This document shows positions 34,732 through 39,685 of a DNA stretch of 39,685 nucleotides, piece by piece. This DNA comes from Rhizobium sp. L43 (GTDB lineage: Bacteria > Pseudomonadota > Alphaproteobacteria > Rhizobiales > Rhizobiaceae), in contig NZ_NWSQ01000003.1 of assembly GCF_002531725.1 (NCBI RefSeq), positions 1 through 39,685 on the forward strand, given 5' to 3'. The notes beneath the pieces are model-generated. The model was not told the origin of the DNA. It did not search any database and saw only the letters and a program-made list of their open reading frames with translations. The translations under genes and the position numbers were made by a program. Position 1 is the stretch's first letter; each line of letters starts with the position of its first letter.

Positions 34732-35151
34732 ATGAACACCCTGATCTTCCGCACCATCGCCCCGTTCCTCACCGCGCTGATGCTGCTGTTTTCGGTCTTC
34801 GTGCTGCTGCGCGGCCACAACGAGCCGGGCGGCGGCTTCATCGGCGGGCTGATCGCCGCCTCGGGATTGGCGATCTACGGCATTGCCCGCGGCGTCGCCG
34901 CCGTTCGCCGGGCGCTATTCTTCCATCCGCTGTCGATTGCCGGCTTCGGCCTGCTGCTGTCGACCCTGGCCGGGCTTCTCTCCATCCTCTTTGCCGTTCC
35001 CTTCATGACCGGTCTCTGGATCTATCCGAACCTCTTCGGTCTCGAAGTGCCGCTGTCGAGCGTCATGCTCTTCGACGTCGGCGTCTATCTCGTCGTGCTC
35101 GGCGCCATCACCTCGATCGCCCTGGCCCTGGAAGAAAAGGAGACGGAATGA
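34732..35151 (+). CDS. mrpB: Mrp/Pha antiporter subunit B
   Basis: A 139-residue membrane protein with four helices, the MnhB-like subunit. The family signature [17 protein letters not shown] is near the N-terminus, and the loop [21 protein letters not shown] (cited by core [10 protein letters not shown]) near the end. GGAGG precedes the ATG at 34732, four bases after the mrpA stop; the open frame starts earlier but inside mrpA. It helps form the cation path with subunits C and E-G. Confidence 0.94.
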   Translation: MNTLIFRTIAPFLTALMLLFSVFVLLRGHNEPGGGFIGGLIAASGLAIYGIARGVAAVRRALFFHPLSIAGFGLLLSTLAGLLSILFAVPFMTGLWIYPNLFGLEVPLSSVMLFDVGVYLVVLGAITSIALALEEKETE

Positions 35152-35528
35152 TGGAGCCGCTTCTGTCGATCCTCGTCGGCCTGTTCTTCGCTGCCGCCAT
35201 CTATCTCCTGCTGTCGAAATTCACGATCCGCATCATGCTCGGCATCGCCATCCTCGGCAATTCCGTCAACCTGCTGCTCTTCACATCAGGCCGGCTGACG
35301 CGCGAGGTGCCGCCGATCATCCCGGCGGGTCTCGACAGCTTACCATCCGGCGCGGCCAACCCGCTGCCGCAGGCCCTGATCCTGACGGCGATCGTCATCT
35401 CCTTCTCCTTCCTCGCCTTCCTGCTGGTGCTCACTTACCGCGCCTATCAGGACCTCGGCACCGACGACACCAACGACATGCGCGCCGCCGAGCCCGACGA
35501 CCGGCCGCTGCCTCCATTGGGGTATTGA
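35148..35528 (+). CDS. mrpC: Mrp/Pha antiporter subunit C
   Basis: A 126-residue, three-helix membrane subunit homologous to NuoK. It contains [18 protein letters not shown] and the conserved [20 protein letters not shown] (cited by core [14 protein letters not shown], here [14 protein letters not shown]). The start codon overlaps the mrpB stop as ATGA (35148-35151), so translation is probably coupled; a second ATG at 35151 is also possible. The tail is acidic and hydrophilic. Confidence 0.95.
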   Translation: MMEPLLSILVGLFFAAAIYLLLSKFTIRIMLGIAILGNSVNLLLFTSGRLTREVPPIIPAGLDSLPSGAANPLPQALILTAIVISFSFLAFLLVLTYRAYQDLGTDDTNDMRAAEPDDRPLPPLGY

Positions 35529-35595
35529 TGCGGATGTCGGTGCGAATGTTCACCCCACGGCAGGCCCTCGCGCGCGGTAGCGGAGGCGCCACCTG

Positions 35596-37146
35596 ATGGC
35601 CGCTCCCACCACCATCGATCTCTCCGCCGCCATGATCACCGCTCCGGTGCCGATTGGCCATTGGCTCGCCATCCTGCCGGTCGCCCATTGCATTACGCTC
35701 GGCGCCGTCCTGCTGATGTTGCGCGCCCATCCGCGTCTGCAGGCCTGGCTTGCCATATCGGGCCTTGCGGTCCTGGCGCTGATCGATGCGACGCTGCTCG
35801 CCAAGGTCGCGGCGGAAGGACCGCTGACCATGGTCATGGGACGTTGGCTGCCGCCTTTCGGCATCGCCTTCACCGTCGATCTCCTCGGGGCGCTGATGGC
35901 CTTCACCGCGGCCCTTGCGGCGCTCGCCGGCGGCATCTATGCGCTCGCCGATATCGGTGAAAGCGGCCGGCGATACGGTTTCTTCCCGCTGCTCATGCTG
36001 TTGATGGCCGGCGTCAGCGGCGCCTTTCTCACCGGCGATGTCTTCAATCTCTATGTCTGGTTCGAAGTGCTGCTGATCTCCTCCTTCGGGTTGATCATCC
36101 TTGGCTCCGAACGCCAACAGATCGACGGCGCGCTGAAATATGCGGTGCTGAACCTCATCGCCACGACGCTGTTCCTGATCGGCGTCGGCATCCTCTATGC
36201 GGCCTTCGGCACGCTCAACATGGCCGATATCGCGGCAACAACGGGGGATTTGCGCGGCACGGCGCCGCTGATGACGCTGGCCAGCCTCTTCCTGCTCGCC
36301 TTCGCCATGAAGGCCGCTGCCTTCCCGGTCAATTTCTGGCTGCCCGCCGCCTATCATACGCCGCGCATCGTCGTCTCCGCGCTGTTTGCCGGCCTGCTGA
36401 CCAAGGTCGGCATCTACGCACTGATCCGGGTGATGGTCATGCTGCTGCCGGTGGAACGCCAGGAATTGAGCCTGGTGATCGCGCTTGCCGCCGCCGCGAC
36501 CATTGTCGTCGGCGCTCTCGGCGCGCTGGCTGAAAACGATATCCGCAGGCTGTTCGGCTATGTCGTCATATCGGGCATCGGCAACATGCTCGCCGGCGTC
36601 GCCCTTGGTGGCGGCATTGACGGCATCAGCGGCGCGGTCTTCTATGCGCTCCATTCCATGGTGCTGATGACTGCACTTTATCTCGCCGCTGGCGAGATCG
36701 CCCGGCGCGGCGGCGGCTTTTCGCTGTCGGATCTCGGCGGGCTCTATCGGCAAAGCGGCGGCTTCACCGCGCTCTCCCTGGTGCTCTTCCTTGCTGCCTG
36801 CGGCCTGCCGCCCTTTTCCGGATTCTGGCCGAAAGTCATTCTCGTCAAGGCCTCACTCGATAGCGGCGCCTGGTGGCTGGGGGCGACGATTCTCGCCGGC
36901 GGTTTTCTGACGACGATCGCCTTCGGCCGCCTCTTTCTGCTCGCCTATTGGCGCCCGCCGGCGGTGGCACTCGCTCCGTCGAGAGCAAACTGGCGCACAG
37001 GCCTGCCGCTTGCCGCATTGACGGCGCTTACCATCGGCTTCGGCATCCTGCCGGAAAAGCTGCTGGCGCTGTCGCAATCGGCTGCCGCCGGCCTTGCCGA
37101 TCCAAAGGCCTATCTGCATTCGGTCTTCCCCGGAGGTATCAGGTGA
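35596..37146 (+). CDS. mrpD: Mrp/Pha antiporter subunit D
   Basis: A 516-residue NuoM/N-like subunit with about 14 helices. The proton-channel residues are in NLYVWFEVLLISSFGLI (glutamate) and FAMKAAAFPVNFWLPAAYHT (lysine), with the following helix motif LTKVGIYALIRV. GGAGG precedes the ATG. There is a 67-base gap after mrpC, the only break in an otherwise overlapping operon; nothing special is seen in it. MrpA and MrpD together are believed to drive proton flow against cation export. Confidence 0.95.
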   Translation: MAAPTTIDLSAAMITAPVPIGHWLAILPVAHCITLGAVLLMLRAHPRLQAWLAISGLAVLALIDATLLAKVAAEGPLTMVMGRWLPPFGIAFTVDLLGALMAFTAALAALAGGIYALADIGESGRRYGFFPLLMLLMAGVSGAFLTGDVFNLYVWFEVLLISSFGLIILGSERQQIDGALKYAVLNLIATTLFLIGVGILYAAFGTLNMADIAATTGDLRGTAPLMTLASLFLLAFAMKAAAFPVNFWLPAAYHTPRIVVSALFAGLLTKVGIYALIRVMVMLLPVERQELSLVIALAAAATIVVGALGALAENDIRRLFGYVVISGIGNMLAGVALGGGIDGISGAVFYALHSMVLMTALYLAAGEIARRGGGFSLSDLGGLYRQSGGFTALSLVLFLAACGLPPFSGFWPKVILVKASLDSGAWWLGATILAGGFLTTIAFGRLFLLAYWRPPAVALAPSRANWRTGLPLAALTALTIGFGILPEKLLALSQSAAAGLADPKAYLHSVFPGGIR

Positions 37147-37616
37147 TCGCCTTCGTCTTCAACCTGCTGCTGTCCATTGCCTGGGTCACTGTTACCGGCA
37201 GCGCCTCGCTGCACAATCTCGTCTTCGGCTTCCTGCTCGGCGCCTTGGCGCTGGCCATCATCCGCGAACCCTTCGGCGGCAAGGGATATATCGGCCGCGC
37301 CCGACTGGTGCTTTCACTCGCCGCGCTGTTCCTGAAGGAATTGTCGCTGTCGGCCTGGAAGGTCACGGTCACTGTGCTCTCGCCCGATATGCAGCTGAAG
37401 CCCGGCATCTTCGCCTTCCCGCTGACGGTGACGAGCGATTTCGAGATCACCTTGCTCGCAAATCTCATTACCCTGACACCCGGCACGCTCTCGGTCGACG
37501 TCTCCACGGATCGCCGCACGCTCTATATCCACGCGCTCGATTGTTCCGATCCGGAGACAACCAAGCGTGATATCGCCAATGGTTTTGAACGCAAGATCAT
37601 GGAGGCCTTCCGGTGA
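37143..37616 (+). CDS. mrpE: Mrp/Pha antiporter subunit E
   Basis: A 157-residue subunit with two N-terminal helices and a soluble C-terminal part. The family marker [20 protein letters not shown] (about 116-135) is clear. The start is GTG at 37143, overlapping the mrpD stop (GTGA, 37143-37146); longer frames upstream lie in mrpD. It is needed for assembly and activity of the complex in other bacteria. Confidence 0.93.
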   Translation: MIAFVFNLLLSIAWVTVTGSASLHNLVFGFLLGALALAIIREPFGGKGYIGRARLVLSLAALFLKELSLSAWKVTVTVLSPDMQLKPGIFAFPLTVTSDFEITLLANLITLTPGTLSVDVSTDRRTLYIHALDCSDPETTKRDIANGFERKIMEAFR

Positions 37617-37966
37617 TCACGCCTGCCGCCATCGTCGCGGCCGCATCCGCGGCCGCCCTCGTCATCCTCGGGCTGGCGCTGATTCTGACCGTCTGGCGCG
37701 TCGTTGCCGGCCCGACCTTGCCGGACCGGATCCTGGCGCTGGACATGCTGACTGGTCTCGCCATCGGCTTCACAGCCGTCATCGCGGTCAAGACAGGTTT
37801 TTCGCTCTATATTGATATCGCCATCTCGCTCGGCCTCGTCGGCTTCCTGGCGACTGTCGCCTTCGCCCGATTCGTGCTGTCGCGCGGCGACATCAAATCG
37901 GCCCCGTCCGCGCTTGCGGCAAAAGGCAGCGCAAAAAAACGCCGGGCAGGGGGGAAGAAGCGATGA
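37613..37966 (+). CDS. mrpF: Mrp/Pha antiporter subunit F
   Basis: A 117-residue, three-helix subunit. [20 protein letters not shown] is the family signature (about 29-48). GTG at 37613 overlaps the mrpE stop. The C-terminal 25 residues form a strongly basic tail ([14 protein letters not shown]) longer than in most MrpF proteins, which may touch lipids or a partner subunit. This tail is the only odd feature. Confidence 0.94.
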   Translation: MITPAAIVAAASAAALVILGLALILTVWRVVAGPTLPDRILALDMLTGLAIGFTAVIAVKTGFSLYIDIAISLGLVGFLATVAFARFVLSRGDIKSAPSALAAKGSAKKRRAGGKKR

Positions 37967-38295
37967 TGGATTACATCCTGGCTGCCGTCACCGCTCTTCT
38001 GCTGATCGCCGGTGCGCTCTTTGCGCTTGTCGCGGCGATCGGCCTGGTCAGGCTGCCCGATCTCTATACCCGCATGCACGCGGCCTCGAAGGTGGGAACT
38101 GTTGGCTCCGGCCTGCTGCTGCTTGCCGCCGGCCTCTATTCCCAGGAGCTGGCGATTCTCGCCCGCGCCATTGCCGGCTTCGTCTTCCTGTTGCTGACGG
38201 CGCCGGTCTCGGCCCATCTGCTGGCGAGAGCCGCCCATCTTTCGGGATATCAGCTCGGCGCTGTCTCGGTCCGCGACGATATCAGCAAGCGCTGA
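37963..38295 (+). CDS. mrpG: Mrp/Pha antiporter subunit G
   Basis: A 110-residue, three-helix subunit, last gene of the operon. The signature [20 protein letters not shown] (about 28-47) is present, as is the helix [21 protein letters not shown] (cited by core LLTAPVSAH). ATGATG at 37963 overlaps the mrpF stop as ATGA. No clear terminator follows. Confidence 0.95.
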   Translation: MMDYILAAVTALLLIAGALFALVAAIGLVRLPDLYTRMHAASKVGTVGSGLLLLAAGLYSQELAILARAIAGFVFLLLTAPVSAHLLARAAHLSGYQLGAVSVRDDISKR

Positions 38296-38473
38296 GCCTG
38301 TTCTGTGCGGCTGCTTTACCAGATTTATGCAAAACTTATGCACAGGAAGCTGTGAGTAAAGCTTGCCTGGGCGTGCCTTAATTCTTCATCTGTCATTTTT
38401 TCTCAAGAAAAACGACAAATAATAATTGGCCTTTTGGTCAAACGATGGTATTTGAAAATGCAAGTAGAGTTCT

Positions 38474-38490
38474 GATTGTGAATTACAATC
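38474..38490. promoter_or_regulatory. 17-base palindrome in the rosR control region
   Basis: GATTGT (38474-38479), five bases GAATT, then ACAATC (38485-38490), a perfect inverted repeat. TTGTGA inside it resembles a CRP half-site. It lies 245 bases before the rosR start and may be an operator. Which protein binds is unknown. Confidence 0.5.
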
Positions 38491-38506
38491 GTACTGCTTC
38501 CAAGTC

Positions 38507-38538
38507 CCTCAGTTTTGATTTTTCATGTCTAACTGAGG
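38507..38538 (+). promoter_or_regulatory. Stem-loop in the rosR leader
   Basis: CCTCAGTT (38507-38514) pairs perfectly with AACTGAGG (38531-38538) around a 16-base AT-rich loop. It lies about 200 bases before the start codon, so it would be in the mRNA if transcription begins near 38400-38480. It may affect stability or act as an operator. Confidence 0.5.
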
Positions 38539-38734
38539 CCAACGCCTGGGGTATGACGTAGTGGTTTGCAATCAGGCAGTATAAGAACAGGTCTCGCTCT
38601 TCGGAATCTAGGGGTGGATTTCGCGTTTTTCGAAACAGAAGGTCGCTTCCCGTGCTTTTGCTGTTCGCTTCTACGAGGCGGGTCTTTGGCGTGTCAGTCA
38701 AAGGCCGTTTGAGCATGCTAACAGGAGAAAAAAT

Positions 38735-39166
38735 ATGACGGATATGGCGACCGGCAATGCGCCGGAGCTGCTTGTGGAACTGACGGCCGACATCGTCGCG
38801 GCTTATGTCAGCAACCATGTTGTACCGGTCAGCGACCTGGCTAATCTGATTTCCGACGTGCATTCGGCACTGAGCAACACGTCCGTACCGCAGCCTGCTG
38901 CGGCGATCGTCGAAAAACAGAAGCCTGCAGTTTCTGTCCGCAAGTCCGTACAGGACGAGCAGATCACGTGTTTGGAATGCGGCGGCAACTTCAAGTCCCT
39001 CAAGCGTCACCTGATGACGCATCACAGCCTCTCGCCGGAAGAATACCGCGAGAAGTGGGACCTGCCGACCGATTACCCGATGGTAGCGCCCGCTTATGCC
39101 GAAGCGCGTTCGCGCCTGGCAAAGGAAATGGGCCTCGGGCAGCGCCGCAAGCGCGGCCGCGGCTGA
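38735..39166 (+). CDS. rosR: RosR, Ros/MucR-family zinc-finger regulator
   Basis: A 143-residue DNA-binding protein, the length of RosR in R. etli and R. leguminosarum. The prokaryotic Cys2His2 finger has Cys79, Cys82, His92 and His97 (CLECGGNF...RHLMTHH), inside the larger Ros domain that ends [10 protein letters not shown]. The N-terminal part ([17 protein letters not shown]) is the oligomerisation region. The C-terminus is basic (RRKRGRG). Ros/MucR proteins bind AT-rich DNA, act like H-NS, control exopolysaccharide and motility genes, and usually repress their own gene. ACAGGAG eight bases upstream sets the start. A strong terminator follows. Confidence 0.94.
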   Translation: MTDMATGNAPELLVELTADIVAAYVSNHVVPVSDLANLISDVHSALSNTSVPQPAAAIVEKQKPAVSVRKSVQDEQITCLECGGNFKSLKRHLMTHHSLSPEEYREKWDLPTDYPMVAPAYAEARSRLAKEMGLGQRRKRGRG

Positions 39167-39189
39167 GCTTTTTCGAAAGCATCGACGAC

Positions 39190-39217
39190 AAAAGCCGGGT
39201 CCTGTGCCCGGCTTTTT
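39190..39217 (+). terminator. Strong rho-independent terminator after rosR
   Basis: AAAAGCCGGG (39190-39199) pairs with CCCGGCTTTT (39207-39216) around a seven-base loop, and the T run closes the hairpin at 39213-39217. It starts 24 bases after the rosR stop. The A/T symmetry means it could also stop transcription from the other side. Confidence 0.9.
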
Positions 39218-39483
39218 CAATTTGTGGAGTTTCGTTCTCGACTCGGCTTCGTGCCACAGTTGTCGGTTCGTGCGGATGGTAGCCGGATGAGGGGCGGGTC
39301 TCCTGCATCGAGGGTGCCGCATGTTTTTGTGTGCCGTTTCAAGGCGATGAAAACAATCGCTGCAGTATTTCGAACCTGCGCAAGTGATTCGGGGGGGCGC
39401 CAAAATAGCGTCAGGCAACCCGCCTTATGCTTTGCCGGCGGGCTTAGAATGATTTCCTATACTGTGAGCAAGAGTTAATATAC

Positions 39484-39515
39484 TCGATTCGGCTGGGAGG
39501 CGCTTTCCGAATCGA
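39484..39515. repeat. Inverted repeat between rosR and sufE
   Basis: TCGATTCGG (39484-39492) and CCGAATCGA (39507-39515) form a nine-base perfect stem around 14 bases. It lies 42 bases beyond the sufE stop and may end sufE transcription, though no T run follows. The rest of the 39218-39556 gap has no feature I can support. Confidence 0.5.
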
Positions 39516-39556
39516 TTGGCCAAAGCAACTCAAAGCCGACCTGGCCGCGATCGCGC

Positions 39557-39685
39557 TCACGCCGCGGCGCGGACTCTGGCTTCTTCCCGGATCCTGTTCA
39601 CCATCGACCGCAGTCCGTTCGAACGCTGCGATGACAGGTTTTCCACCAGGCCGATCTTCGAGAAAATCTCGAAGGCATCGAGCCC
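39557..39685 (-). CDS. sufE: SufE family Fe-S assembly protein, C-terminal part
   Basis: The last 42 residues of a protein whose start lies outside the window. The sequence IFSKIGLVENLSSQRSNGLR followed by SMVNRIREEA is the C-terminal signature of SufE, which accepts sulfur from the cysteine desulfurase SufS for iron-sulfur cluster assembly. The sulfur-accepting cysteine would be in the missing part. The stop is TGA at 39557-39559. It converges with rosR. Confidence 0.85.
   Translation of the reverse strand, partial: GLDAFEIFSKIGLVENLSSQRSNGLRSMVNRIREEARVRAAA

Larger units (their letters stand above)
38296..38734 (+). promoter_or_regulatory. Long AT-rich control region and leader of rosR
   Basis: This 439-base stretch has no credible gene and is much richer in A and T than its surroundings. 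It holds a 17-base palindrome (38474-38490) and a stem-loop (38507-38538), listed separately, and T-rich tracts near 38395-38440. Known biology: rosR of R. leguminosarum has an unusually long upstream region with two promoters, several inverted repeats and autoregulation by RosR. The layout here agrees with that. Confidence 0.7.

Noticed and set aside
32343..34841. 832-residue minus-strand frame across mrpA
   Set aside because: It is the antisense of a clear MrpA gene, has low-complexity Glu/Arg/Asp/Gly-rich content and no recognisable domain.
38483..39418. 311-residue minus-strand frame opposite rosR
   Set aside because: RosR is unmistakable on the plus strand; this frame also runs through the terminator and the leader.

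Overview
The window looks like chromosome from a Rhizobium of the R. etli / R. leguminosarum group. The GC-rich codon use, the 143-residue Ros/MucR zinc-finger regulator, the dmeRF nickel/cobalt operon, a ROSE RNA thermometer in front of hsp20, a FixK/FNR box and rhizobial palindromic repeats all point that way. No tRNA, rRNA, CRISPR array or prophage is visible. The assignment rests on recognised families, not on a database search.

Layout. 1-5010: a glutathione transferase, a GNAT acetyltransferase, the dmeR-dmeF metal efflux operon with its operator, a class A beta-lactamase, a small AT-rich membrane ORF and a second glutathione transferase. 5098-11370: membrane PQQ glucose dehydrogenase (gcd), the SelO pseudokinase, a drug-efflux-type MFS transporter and a DUF1697 protein. 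11396-19257: oligopeptidase B, a secreted DUF930 protein, a polysaccharide deacetylase, a FAD oxidoreductase with an AI-2E-type transporter, and a VOC metalloenzyme with a possible Tat leader. Two copies of a ~195-bp element with long terminal inverted repeats lie in this part. 19377-22113: a universal stress protein behind a perfect FixK/FNR box, a hemolysin III/PAQR protein, a PAT-like acetyltransferase and an exported pentapeptide-repeat protein.

22210-23529: an IS630-family element has split the usg gene. The 5' part lies right of the element and a recognisable 3' remnant lies left of it. 23633-31770 is a stress island: CIRCE-groES-groEL, a small conserved protein, a glycosyltransferase paired with a glycogen-debranching-type hydrolase, two small heat-shock proteins under a predicted RpoH promoter and ROSE thermometer, and msrB. 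32364-38295 is a complete seven-gene Mrp/Pha2-type multisubunit cation/proton antiporter operon with overlapping stop/start codons. 38296-39217 is rosR with a long AT-rich leader and a strong terminator. The window ends in the 3' end of a sufE gene on the minus strand.

The shared theme is coping with stress: metal efflux, beta-lactam hydrolysis, protein folding and repair, pH/sodium homeostasis and microaerobic response. No wholly new multi-gene defence-type system was found. The observations most worth following are the IS-split usg gene, the putative dual-start Tat/cytosolic VOC protein, the FixK-box universal stress protein, the glucan gene pair inside the heat-shock island, and the paired palindromic elements.
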